This document shows, piece after piece, positions 1 through 8,222 of a stretch of DNA of 64,000 nucleotides. The stretch covers positions 58,027-122,026 of the forward strand of contig NZ_MNLH01000004.1 of the NCBI RefSeq assembly GCF_002896555.1. Reading direction: 5' to 3'. The DNA comes from Gardnerella coleohominis. Lineage in GTDB: Bacteria > Actinomycetota > Actinomycetes > Actinomycetales > Bifidobacteriaceae. The stretch's first letter is position 1. The number at the start of each line of letters is the position of its first letter. The translations under genes and the position numbers were made by a program. The notes below the pieces were generated by a model. It saw only the letters and a list, made by a program, of their open reading frames with translations. It was not told the DNA's origin and made no database searches.

Positions 1-590
1 CACTGATTTCTGCAGGAGTCGTATTGCTGGGATTGAAATTCCCTTATTTGCCTCGTCATATTACTTATATTGGCTCGTTAACTATTGGAATTCCAGCGTT
101 TTTGCTAGCTCTGGCACCTAATACGCGTCGTTATATGCCTGGATTCTTAAAGCGAGTAGTACGTTTTGCTATTCCAAGTGGTTTGGCAATAGCTTTATCT
201 GTGCTCGCTGCTTCTGTAATTGCTCCAAGCGTTTTGGGTGTAAAAGTTACAGATGCTAACGTAATAAGAAATTCTGAGGCAATGCCTAGTATATGCGCTG
301 TAATTGTTTTTGTAATAAGTATTTTAGTGTTATCTCGTGTTTCAAAACCAATATTCTCATGGCGTGGAATTATGGTCTTATGTTTCACTATTGCTGGGAT
401 TGTAGGCGCTTTTATACCATTTACATCACGATTCTTTGAATTGCATATACCTACGCATGGCATAGAGCTTGTATTTATGCTTGTTGCAATTATTTGCGCA
501 ATAGTTTTATGGGTTTTGTGCTTATTAGTATCTAATTTGATTAGTTCAAAATTGATTGATTTGAAATCTTTAGATAATAAAGGTAAATAA
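1..590 (+). CDS. Cation-transporting P-type ATPase, C-terminal part (5' end outside window)
   Basis: The reading frame is open from base 3, so the gene enters from the left; the TTG at 24 is not a real start. About 195 residues remain. They begin with the membrane segment motif FPYLPRHITYIG...IPAFLLALAPN, which I recognise from the last transmembrane bundle of actinobacterial HAD-type P-type ATPases. Four to five further hydrophobic segments follow and a short polar tail ends in NKGK. The ATP-binding and phosphorylation (DKTGT) domains lie upstream of the window, so the transported ion cannot be told. Family call is good; substrate unknown. Confidence 0.75.
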   Translation, partial: LISAGVVLLGLKFPYLPRHITYIGSLTIGIPAFLLALAPNTRRYMPGFLKRVVRFAIPSGLAIALSVLAASVIAPSVLGVKVTDANVIRNSEAMPSICAVIVFVISILVLSRVSKPIFSWRGIMVLCFTIAGIVGAFIPFTSRFFELHIPTHGIELVFMLVAIICAIVLWVLCLLVSNLISSKLIDLKSLDNKGK

Positions 591-684
591 GCAAATAAGC
601 AAATAATCTAAGGAAAGCATATTTAAATACACGAAAATACATCAAAATATGTAGAAGTGTGTCGGAACGCGTTAGATTTATGTT

Positions 685-690
685 TACAAT
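685..690 (+). promoter_or_regulatory. -10 box (TACAAT) directly before sdaA
   Basis: TACAAT ends six bases before the GTG start of sdaA at 697. At normal -10 spacing transcription would begin at or next to the start codon, so the mRNA may be leaderless. No ribosome binding site is visible and no convincing -35 box is seen. Confidence 0.45.
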
Positions 691-696
691 AGAAAT

Positions 697-2229
697 GTGT
701 TCAGTATTTTAGAAATGTTTTCTGTTGGGGTTGGTCCTAGTTCTTCTCATACAGTGGGACCTATGCGTGCTGCTTATGCTTTTGTTAAGTCACTTAAAGA
801 TAAAGGCATATTATCTAAAGTTAATCATATAACTGTTACTCTTTATGGTTCGTTATCGCTTACTGGTTTAGGTCACGGTACAGATCGCGCTTGTGTAGCT
901 GGTCTTGAAGGTAATCTTCCAGATGATGTTGATACAGAACATATGATGACTATTCGTGAGGATTGTAAAAAAACAGGTACTTTAACTCTTGCTCATGAGC
1001 ATACGATTTCTTTTGATTACGATGAAGACGTTATTTTTGAAAAATGGAAGCGTATGGTTTCTCATCCAAATGGTATGCGATTTATTGCGAAAGATTCGGA
1101 TGGGAATTTAGTTGATGAACAAGTATGGTATTCGATTGGTGGCGGATTTATACGTCAAGGCTTTGCCGACGATGCAATGATTGGATTGCACGATCGCGTT
1201 ACCGAGCAGGACGAAAGTAATAAAACTGAAGATAGCGCAGAGAATAGCGGCAAAGATAGCGTAGAAAATAACGGCAAAGATAGCACTGATACTAGTAGCG
1301 AAGATAATAAAACTAAAGATTCTACAGTTCCGTATCCTTTCACTTCTTGCGATGAGCTTATAAGAATTTGCCGTAAAGAACATATGTCTATAAGCGATGT
1401 CGTATGGCAAAATGAGTTAGCTTTACATGAAGGCGATTCGAATTATGTGAGGAATTACTTATTACATGTTTGGAATGTAATGAGCAAATGCGTGGAAAAT
1501 GGTTGTAATTCAAAGCAGCCGATTTTGCCAGGCGGATTAGATGTTCCAAGGCGCGCTCCGCATATGTATGAAAGACTTGCTGCAAATTCGGATATGCTTA
1601 AGAGTAATCGCAGGAGAGTTGATTTAGCTTTAGAAAGTTCAGATTCTGCTTGGGTTAATCTTTTTGCGCTCGCAGTTAGTGAGGAAAATGCCGGCGGAGG
1701 TAGGATTGTAACTGCTCCTACAAATGGTTCCGCTGGAATAATACCAGCAGTTTTGCAATACTATTGGAGATTCGTTGATTCTTCTGATGAAGATGGCATT
1801 GTGCGATTTTTGTTAGCTGCAGGTGCTGTAGGGTATCTGTTTAAACGCAATGCTTCTATTTCTGGAGCGGAAGTTGGTTGCCAAGGTGAAGTTGGTTCAG
1901 CATGTTCTATGGCTGCAGCAGGATTATGTGAAGTTTTAGGTGGAACTCCTGAACAAGTAGAAAATGCTGCTGAAATTGGAATTGAGCACCACTTAGGTTT
2001 AACTTGTGATCCTGTAGGCGGATTAGTGCAAATCCCATGTATAGAACGTAATGCTATGGCTGCTAATACTGCAATTAATGCAGTAAGAATGGCTATGCTG
2101 GGAGATGGATCTCATATTGTAAGCCTTGATAAAGCTATTAAAACAATGAAGGAAACTGGTCACGATATGATGTCGAAATATCGTGAAACTTCAAAAGGTG
2201 GCTTGGCTGTAAACGTAGTAGAGTGTTAG
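697..2229 (+). CDS. sdaA: L-serine ammonia-lyase (L-serine dehydratase), single-chain iron-sulfur type
   Basis: Converts L-serine to pyruvate and ammonia in the cytosol using a [4Fe-4S] cluster. The N-terminus MFSILEMFSVGVGPSSSHT matches the family's beta-domain start. The C-terminal alpha domain carries GGGRIVTAPTNGSAGI, GCQGEVGSACSMAAAG and TCDPVGG, with cysteines that bind the cluster. At 510 residues it is longer than the usual 455-460: residues about 167-211 are a Ser/Asp/Asn/Lys-rich insertion absent from most homologues. The start is GTG; the overlapping ATG at 695 is out of frame. It stands alone between the ATPase and the FKBP gene. Confidence 0.93.
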   Translation: MFSILEMFSVGVGPSSSHTVGPMRAAYAFVKSLKDKGILSKVNHITVTLYGSLSLTGLGHGTDRACVAGLEGNLPDDVDTEHMMTIREDCKKTGTLTLAHEHTISFDYDEDVIFEKWKRMVSHPNGMRFIAKDSDGNLVDEQVWYSIGGGFIRQGFADDAMIGLHDRVTEQDESNKTEDSAENSGKDSVENNGKDSTDTSSEDNKTKDSTVPYPFTSCDELIRICRKEHMSISDVVWQNELALHEGDSNYVRNYLLHVWNVMSKCVENGCNSKQPILPGGLDVPRRAPHMYERLAANSDMLKSNRRRVDLALESSDSAWVNLFALAVSEENAGGGRIVTAPTNGSAGIIPAVLQYYWRFVDSSDEDGIVRFLLAAGAVGYLFKRNASISGAEVGCQGEVGSACSMAAAGLCEVLGGTPEQVENAAEIGIEHHLGLTCDPVGGLVQIPCIERNAMAANTAINAVRMAMLGDGSHIVSLDKAIKTMKETGHDMMSKYRETSKGGLAVNVVEC

Positions 2230-2393
2230 ATGTTTATGCATGAAGTAGTATCTTATTAAATCTTGCGCAATAGTCTAGCAAACGTAACAATTGGGTGCTA
2301 ATCTAAAACACGCTACAAAAACTATGCAATTGTATAATTTACTGTTGTTAATAGCTTTTAATGATTTTGATAGAAGTTCATAAAGGAGGCAAA

Positions 2394-2801
2394 ATGGTAC
2401 AGGATATGCCAGAAGTACTTGCAGAATTTGGTACTACGCCAACGGTGACGTTCCCAACGTCTGAGCCGCCGGCTGGGCTTAAGATTGTTGAACTGGTTGA
2501 GGGCAATGGTCCTCTTGTTCGTGCTGGAGACACTGTGACTGTAAATTATCATGGTGTTGTGTGGGGTTCTGATAAGCCGTTTGATTCCAGTTTTGCTCGT
2601 CATACCCCTGCAAGTTTTGGTATTGGAGTCGGTCAAGTAATTCAAGGTTGGGATCGTACTGTTCCTGGCCATAATGTTGGTTCGCGTTTACTTGTTTCTA
2701 TTCCTCCTGAGTGCGGATACGGAGATTATGGTGTACCTCAGGCTGGAATTCCTGGCGGCGCTACGCTCGTATTCGTTATTGATATTATTTCTACTCGCTG
2801 A
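2394..2801 (+). CDS. FKBP-type peptidyl-prolyl cis-trans isomerase
   Basis: A single FKBP domain of 135 residues that catalyses proline cis-trans isomerisation. Family hallmarks are VTVNYHGVVW, the F-D-S-S-F segment, GVGQVIQGWDRTVPG and the GYGDYG...IPGGATLVFVIDI ending. No signal peptide is seen, so it is probably cytosolic. The start at 2394 is chosen because AAAGGAGG lies just ahead of it; an in-frame upstream ATG at 2361 lacks such a site. It precedes greA by 31 bp, so the two are probably co-transcribed. Confidence 0.9.
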   Translation: MVQDMPEVLAEFGTTPTVTFPTSEPPAGLKIVELVEGNGPLVRAGDTVTVNYHGVVWGSDKPFDSSFARHTPASFGIGVGQVIQGWDRTVPGHNVGSRLLVSIPPECGYGDYGVPQAGIPGGATLVFVIDIISTR

Positions 2802-2832
2802 AATTGCGTGAGAGTTGAGTTAGGAGATTGCT

Positions 2833-3312
2833 ATGGAAGAAGAAAAGACGATTTTGTTAACGCAAGAAGCGTATGACAAGTTGAAGGAAGAGTTGAATTA
2901 TCGCGAAGGAAAATATCGCGAAGAAATCACTGAGCGTATTGCTGCAGCTCGTGCTGAAGGTGATTTGTCTGAAAACGGTGGTTATCAGGCTGCTCGTGAA
3001 GAGCAAGGCAAGAATGAAGGTCGTATTAATGAGCTTATTGTTAAGCTTCGTAATGCGAAAATTCTTGAAGCTCCAGAGGATGGACTTGTTGGCAATGGCT
3101 CGTTAGTGGTTCTTGAATTAGCTGGAACTGAGATGACTTATGTAGTTGGCTCTCGCGATATTGCTGTTGCTACTGAGTATGATGTTGTAAGCCCTGAGTC
3201 TCCAATCGGCGCTGCTATTATGGGCGCTCATACGGGAGATACAGTGACTTATTTCACGCCTAATGGTCGTCAGATGTCTGTGACGATTAAAAGCGCTCAT
3301 CCAATGTCCTGA
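2833..3312 (+). CDS. greA: Transcription elongation factor GreA
   Basis: Rescues backtracked RNA polymerase by stimulating transcript cleavage. The 159 residues fit the family. The N-terminal coiled coil shows LTQEAYDKLKEELNY and ARAEGDLSENGGYQAAREEQ, with the acidic DLSEN tip that reaches the polymerase active site. The C-terminal FKBP-like domain ends in SPIGAAIMGAHTGDTV and a basic strand. It closes a two-gene unit with the FKBP gene and is followed by a clear terminator. Confidence 0.96.
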   Translation: MEEEKTILLTQEAYDKLKEELNYREGKYREEITERIAAARAEGDLSENGGYQAAREEQGKNEGRINELIVKLRNAKILEAPEDGLVGNGSLVVLELAGTEMTYVVGSRDIAVATEYDVVSPESPIGAAIMGAHTGDTVTYFTPNGRQMSVTIKSAHPMS

Positions 3313-3354
3313 AATAATAATTTAAATATTTAGATATTATTTGTTTTAAGTAAA

Positions 3355-3388
3355 AACGACATTCGCTATATGCGGGTGTCGTTTTTTT
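3355..3388 (+). terminator. Rho-independent terminator after greA
   Basis: AACGACATTCGC pairs with GCGGGTGTCGTT (including two G-T pairs) around a TATAT loop and is followed by a run of seven T. Confidence 0.85.
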
Positions 3389-3576
3389 GTAAATTTCTTG
3401 CTATTTGTTAATTCTTAATTTTTTGTTTAATGAATAAAATCTAATGATATTTTTGCAAATTTTTATGATTTTTATTCATTTTATATAGGAATTTCATCTT
3501 CTAATAGCGTGATTCCATTTTTGTTCATATTAATAGTGGTAAATCCTCCCAAAAAAATGTATTTTTTTACAAAAAG

Positions 3577-3621
3577 TGGGGATTTTAGGTGAAGGGTGGA
3601 GTAGAATGGTGAGCATTGTGC
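3577..3621 (+). promoter_or_regulatory. Candidate MraZ box: TGGNG-type repeats every 10 bp
   Basis: TGGGG (3577), AGGTG (3587), TGGAG (3597), TGGTG (3607) and a weaker TGTGC (3617) recur at exactly 10-bp steps just upstream of mraZ. MraZ proteins are known to bind TGGGN direct repeats with this spacing before their own operon, so this is the likely autoregulatory operator of the dcw cluster. The remaining 3390-3576 stretch is AT-rich with nothing else recognised. Confidence 0.7.
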
Positions 3622-3658
3622 ACGTGGCATAGCGCATATTATTTAAGGAGGTGGAAGT

Positions 3659-4534
3659 ATGGTACGTAATGCAAATCGTAAAGAACCGCAGAATAATGCC
3701 AATTCTTCCTCTGAAAATATGTCTGATGCCGTTCGTGATGCTCAGCAAAAGCAGATGCCACTGCCTAATCAAGAGCAGAGTGAATCCAATAATCGTGCCA
3801 ATAATCAAAGCTATGTAGCTTATTCTCAAGGCTATTCAATTCCTTCAGCGCAATACTATTCGCAACAAGTTCCTCAGCAGGCTTTTACCACTCCTTTGCC
3901 TTCTGATCCTTCTTATATGTATTACGCTCCAGGAAATCAGCCTCAGCAATTTGCTCAGCCTTATGTTGTGCAGCCTTCTCAAGTGCCGCAAATGCCTCAG
4001 CAATCTACGCAGCAAGTGCCACAAACTCCGCAGATGCCGTTGCAAATGCCGCAGATTACACAACAAATGCCACAACAGATGGCGCAACAAGCGATTTCTC
4101 CTGTACTTTTAGGAACTTATACGCCAAAAATTGACGGTAAGGGTCGTGTTGCATTACCAGCTAAATTCCGTGCTCAATTGGGAACTGGTTTTGTGATGGC
4201 TAAAGGCCAAGAGCGTTGTGTTTACGTGCTTCCAATGCAAGAATTCCAGCGTATTACAGCTCAGATTCAGCGCACTTCAATGAGCAATAAATCAGCTCGT
4301 GATTATTTGCGCGTATTCCTTTCTGGAGCTGTTGATCAAGAGCCAGATAAGCAGGGTCGAATTGTTGTTCCTCCAATGCTTCGCGAGTATGCAAATCTTG
4401 GCGACGAAATTGTTGTTATTGGCGTTGGTACGCGTGCTGAGATTTGGAATAAGACTGCTTGGAACGAGTATCTTGCAGATCGTGAACAAGGGTATTCAGA
4501 TATTGCAGATGACGTATTGCCGGTGGTGATGTGA
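3659..4534 (+). CDS. mraZ: Transcriptional regulator MraZ with long Q/P-rich N-terminal extension
   Basis: MraZ is a DNA-binding repressor of the division and cell-wall cluster, built from two AbrB-like swapped-hairpin domains. Residues about 148-291 are the conserved protein: LLGTYTPKIDGKGRVALPAKFR, and the second repeat with DKQGRIVVPPMLREYANL. The first ~145 residues are not part of the usual protein (143-150 aa in total). They are Asn/Ser-rich, then Gln/Pro/Met-rich with many PQMPQQ-like repeats, and look disordered. The ATG at 3659 has a strong AAGGAGG site, so the extension is probably translated. The stop overlaps the start of rsmH. Confidence 0.93.
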   Translation: MVRNANRKEPQNNANSSSENMSDAVRDAQQKQMPLPNQEQSESNNRANNQSYVAYSQGYSIPSAQYYSQQVPQQAFTTPLPSDPSYMYYAPGNQPQQFAQPYVVQPSQVPQMPQQSTQQVPQTPQMPLQMPQITQQMPQQMAQQAISPVLLGTYTPKIDGKGRVALPAKFRAQLGTGFVMAKGQERCVYVLPMQEFQRITAQIQRTSMSNKSARDYLRVFLSGAVDQEPDKQGRIVVPPMLREYANLGDEIVVIGVGTRAEIWNKTAWNEYLADREQGYSDIADDVLPVVM

Positions 4535-5595
4535 TGACTGATCTTACCACTATTCACGAGCCGGTTTTATTACAAGAATGTGTTGATCTTGTTGCTCCAG
4601 CATTGAATCATGAAGGTGCTGTAGTTGTTGATTGCACTCTTGGTCTTGCTGGTCATGCAACAGCCTTCTTGAAAGCTGCTCCTGCCGCAACCCTTATCGG
4701 TATTGATAGAGATGCAGAAGCTCTTTCATTAGCTACTGAGCGTATGCGCAATGAGGGTCTTGAAAATCGCTTTATTCCAGCTCACGCAGCATTTGATGAA
4801 GTAAGCGATGTTTTGCGCGCGAATAACATCGACTATATTGATGCTGCTTTTATGGATCTTGGATTATCAAGTTTGCAAATCGACGAAACAGATCGCGGTT
4901 TTTCATACTCTCACGACACTGTTCTTGATATGCGAATGGATGTATCTCAAGCAACAACTGCCGCAACTATTTTAGCTAATTACGATGTTGATAGCCTTGT
5001 GAAGATTTTCCGCGATTATGGAGAAGAACGTTTTGCTGCTCCTATTGCTAGAAAAATCGTTGCAACTCGCGATGCTAATCCTTTAACTACTTCTAGTCAG
5101 CTTGTTGATTTAGTAGATAGCGTTATTCCAAAGGCTCATCGTGCTCCAGGAAATCCAGCTAAACGCGTATTCCAAGCTTTAAGAATTGAAGTGAATGGCG
5201 AATTGGATAAGCTTGCTCGCACTTTGCCTCAATTGACTTTGAATCTTCGTAAGAATGGTCGAATTGTTGTTGAATCTTATCATTCTTTGGAAGATATTAC
5301 TGTTAAGCGCTTTATGAATCAGGGTTTAACAGTTGATGTTCCAGATAATATGCCTGTTATTCCGCCTGACGCTCAGCCGTTCTTTGCTTCTTTAACTCGC
5401 GGAGCTATGAAAGCTTCTTATGAGGAAATAGCTCGTAATACTCGTTCTTCATCTGTTCGTTTGCGTGCTGTTGAGTTGCAACGTGAATTACCTGATCGTT
5501 GGATTAAGCGCTTAGAAAATGAGGCTTCTGGTCTCTTATCTTTCGATGGAAAGTCTGCTTCTAATCGCGCTAATCGAAGCAAAGGAGGTAGATAA
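4534..5595 (+). CDS. rsmH: 16S rRNA m4C1402 methyltransferase RsmH (MraW)
   Basis: N4-methylates C1402 in the ribosomal P site using S-adenosylmethionine. About 353 residues. Visible motifs are HEPVLLQE near the start, the SAM-binding DCTLGLAGHATAFL and IGIDRDAEAL, FMDLGLSSLQID, and NPAKRVFQALRIEVNGEL. The start is either GTG 4531 or, more likely, ATG 4534, which overlaps the mraZ stop as TGATG. The C-terminus is a short basic tail, and the gene abuts the ftsL-like gene with no gap. Confidence 0.95.
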   Translation: MTDLTTIHEPVLLQECVDLVAPALNHEGAVVVDCTLGLAGHATAFLKAAPAATLIGIDRDAEALSLATERMRNEGLENRFIPAHAAFDEVSDVLRANNIDYIDAAFMDLGLSSLQIDETDRGFSYSHDTVLDMRMDVSQATTAATILANYDVDSLVKIFRDYGEERFAAPIARKIVATRDANPLTTSSQLVDLVDSVIPKAHRAPGNPAKRVFQALRIEVNGELDKLARTLPQLTLNLRKNGRIVVESYHSLEDITVKRFMNQGLTVDVPDNMPVIPPDAQPFFASLTRGAMKASYEEIARNTRSSSVRLRAVELQRELPDRWIKRLENEASGLLSFDGKSASNRANRSKGGR

Positions 5596-6351
5596 ATGGT
5601 GAAATTCTCAGCACTAAAGAATCGTTTGCCACGAATGTCCTCCTCTGCTTCTTCTGCTCCTGCAGGTCGTTCGTCTGAAAAAGATGCGCGCAATCGCAGT
5701 GATTACTCAAGCTCAGCAAGTCAATCTCATTCTCGTTTTGAGAATAGCAAAGCTTCTATTTTAGATCACTTTAATAGGGTTATTGCTTGGAGCAATAGGA
5801 GTATGGTTCCGCTTTTTAACATAGTTATTATTGTTGTTTTCTTTGTTACAACATTAACAATTTCTTTGTTAATTCGTACTCGCATGACTGAGATTTCTTT
5901 TGCTCAAGCGCAAGTTCAGGAACATATAGTTGAACTTCGTCAATCAGTTGAGGACAAGCAGACAAAATTGGATTCGTTAGAAGCGCAATTGCCTGTTAGA
6001 GCTCAAAAAATGGGCATGATTCCTCCTAAAGACACTATTGCAATTGATCTTAGTGATTATGCGAAAAAGGGCGATAAGACTAAGTCAAAGTCTAAGGACG
6101 ATAAATCTAAGGGTGATAAGTCCAAGGTTGATAAATCCAAGGGCGATAAGTCAAAGTCAAAGAATGACAAGACTAAATCTAAGCCTAAGGAATCTAAGCC
6201 TAAGGAAAATAAGCCTAAGAACGACAAGTCCAAGACTGATAAATCTAAGGCCAAGAACGAAAAGTCCAAATCCAAGAACGACAAAACTTCAAATAAAACT
6301 TCATCATCAAATACTAAGCAGCAACAACCAGCAAAACAGGAGAAACGATAA
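5596..6351 (+). CDS. ftsL: FtsL/DivIC-like septal membrane protein with Lys-Ser-Asp-rich tail
   Basis: A small bitopic protein in the slot between rsmH and the septal transpeptidase gene, where ftsL normally sits. Residues ~1-55 are cytoplasmic and Ser-rich. One membrane helix follows (about 73-93, VPLFNIVIIVVFFVTTLTISLL), then a short coiled coil (~98-140) with VEDKQTKLDSLEAQLPVRAQKMGM, typical of FtsL/DivIC. From ~155 to the end the sequence is a low-complexity string of DKSK/KNDK units outside the membrane. FtsL recruits the septal synthase in other bacteria. The name rests on position and topology more than sequence. Confidence 0.75.
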   Translation: MVKFSALKNRLPRMSSSASSAPAGRSSEKDARNRSDYSSSASQSHSRFENSKASILDHFNRVIAWSNRSMVPLFNIVIIVVFFVTTLTISLLIRTRMTEISFAQAQVQEHIVELRQSVEDKQTKLDSLEAQLPVRAQKMGMIPPKDTIAIDLSDYAKKGDKTKSKSKDDKSKGDKSKVDKSKGDKSKSKNDKTKSKPKESKPKENKPKNDKSKTDKSKAKNEKSKSKNDKTSNKTSSSNTKQQQPAKQEKR

Positions 6352-8195
6352 TGCTTAAAGCTATTAAGAATTTCCTATCTCGCTATAGTGTATTTACTCG
6401 TAAATGCATGGTAATTATGGTACTTTTTGTGTTCCTCGCTGCAGGAGCAATAATTAAGCTTAGTTCTACGCAAATCGTGAATGCACGTTCAACTGCTGAA
6501 GCTGCACAGGAAGAGCGTAGTAGAGTTCGCCCTATATTGGCCCGTCGCGGTCGAATCCTCGACGCTAATGGAGCAGTTTTGGCACAAAGTGTTGAGCGAT
6601 ACAACATAATTGGTGATCCTTTGAATGCTCAAGCGTTTAAACCTACTCCTTGCAATGCTCAAACTAAAGGTAATTGCCATTCTATTGATGGAAAGCCTGT
6701 TGAAGGCACTGGTGCTGTAGCAGTTGCTCGTTTGCTTGCTCCAATTTTGCATATGTCTTCTATGGAAATCGGCGGAAAATTAGCCGGTACTGGTCGCTAT
6801 ATGCTTATTAAGCGCAATGTAACTCCTGAAGACAAGCGTAAAATCGACAATTTAAATTTGTCTGGCTGCATTTATGCAGAAAAAAGTAGCGAGCGCGTGT
6901 ATTCAAGCGGTCATATTTTAGGCTCTCTTATAGGCGCAGTTTCCGATATTAGTGAAACAGATATTAAGGATACTAAAGGTCGTAAGGGTGATATTGGCGT
7001 TGCTGGTCTTGAATTAACTCAAGATAAGCAATTGACTGGTGTTGATGGATATCAAAGCTATCAGGGTAATAGCACTGGTGCTCAGCGCATTCCAGGAACT
7101 GTTCTAGAAACGAAGCCTGCTGTTAATGGCAATGACATTAAGCTTACGATTGATAGCGATGTCGATTGGTATGTTAAAAAAGCTTTGATGGATGGCAAGA
7201 AGAGGTACAAGGCTGCTTGGGGAATTGCAGTTGTTCAAGATATTCATACAGGCGAAATTCTTGCTATAGAAGATACAGATAATATTGATGCAGGTACTGT
7301 AAATGCTAAGCGCGTTGTTTCTCGCGCTGTTAGCCAAACTTTCGAGCCTGGTTCTGTTGGAAAAGTTTTTGCAATGGCCGGAATGGTTCAATCTGGAGCT
7401 AGAAAGCTCGACGATAAATTCTCTGTTCCTGGAAGCATTAATGTAAATAATCAGCAATTCCACGATTCTCACGCTCACGGTGTTGAACGTTTAACTTTAG
7501 CTGGAATTTTGCAGCAATCTTCTAACGTCGGCATGATTCTTGCTGGAGAAAAGTATCCAAACAATAAGCGTTATGAATTCCTTTCAAGATTTGGTATTGG
7601 ACAATATACTGGTTTGAATTTGCAAGGCGAATCCCGTGGTATGTTGCCAAGCGTTCAATCTTGGGATATTCGTAAGCAGAATACTGTTTTGTTCGGTCAG
7701 GGATATGCAACTAACGCTTTGCAAGTTACTAACGCTATCGCAACTATTGCTAATAAAGGCGTAAGGCTTAAGCAGTCTATTATTAAGTCTGTGATTGATC
7801 CTAACGGCAATGTTAGTGAGCATAAGAGGCCAGAAGGAACGCGCGTTTTAGATGAAAAAGTAGCTGCGCAAATGCTTAATGCAATGGAAAGCACTGCTGA
7901 GTTCTATAATAAATTTGTGTCTGTTGATGGATATCGTATCGCTGCTAAGAGTGGTACTGCAGAAGTAGCTGGTGGAGCAGGTAGGAGCCTTACTTCTATT
8001 GTTGCTGACTGCGCTGGAATTATTCCTGCAGATAATCCTCGATTTGCCATAACAGTAGTATTTAGAGATCCTGAAGGGACGTTCGGCGTTTATACTGCAG
8101 GTCCAGTACTTAAGTCTATTGCTGGATTCTTAATGCAAAAGTATGAAATTCCAGCGTCTACTCGTCGATCTAATGCTATTCCTGTTAAGTGGTGA
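6351..8195 (+). CDS. ftsI: Septal peptidoglycan transpeptidase (class B penicillin-binding protein, FtsI/PBP3)
   Basis: Cross-links peptidoglycan at the septum as partner of FtsW. 614 residues: a membrane anchor at ~19-36, the pedimer region starting with RPILARRGRILDANG, and the transpeptidase domain. All three active-site motifs are present: SVGK (Ser335/Lys338), SSN (390-392) and KSGTAE (533-538). No PASTA repeats follow. The start ATG overlaps the preceding stop (TAATG), so translation is coupled to the ftsL-like gene. The extracellular part includes an extra Cys-containing segment (~100-112). Confidence 0.95.
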   Translation: MLKAIKNFLSRYSVFTRKCMVIMVLFVFLAAGAIIKLSSTQIVNARSTAEAAQEERSRVRPILARRGRILDANGAVLAQSVERYNIIGDPLNAQAFKPTPCNAQTKGNCHSIDGKPVEGTGAVAVARLLAPILHMSSMEIGGKLAGTGRYMLIKRNVTPEDKRKIDNLNLSGCIYAEKSSERVYSSGHILGSLIGAVSDISETDIKDTKGRKGDIGVAGLELTQDKQLTGVDGYQSYQGNSTGAQRIPGTVLETKPAVNGNDIKLTIDSDVDWYVKKALMDGKKRYKAAWGIAVVQDIHTGEILAIEDTDNIDAGTVNAKRVVSRAVSQTFEPGSVGKVFAMAGMVQSGARKLDDKFSVPGSINVNNQQFHDSHAHGVERLTLAGILQQSSNVGMILAGEKYPNNKRYEFLSRFGIGQYTGLNLQGESRGMLPSVQSWDIRKQNTVLFGQGYATNALQVTNAIATIANKGVRLKQSIIKSVIDPNGNVSEHKRPEGTRVLDEKVAAQMLNAMESTAEFYNKFVSVDGYRIAAKSGTAEVAGGAGRSLTSIVADCAGIIPADNPRFAITVVFRDPEGTFGVYTAGPVLKSIAGFLMQKYEIPASTRRSNAIPVKW

Positions 8196-8222
8196 GTGTT
8201 ATTTATAAATGCGAGTATAAAT

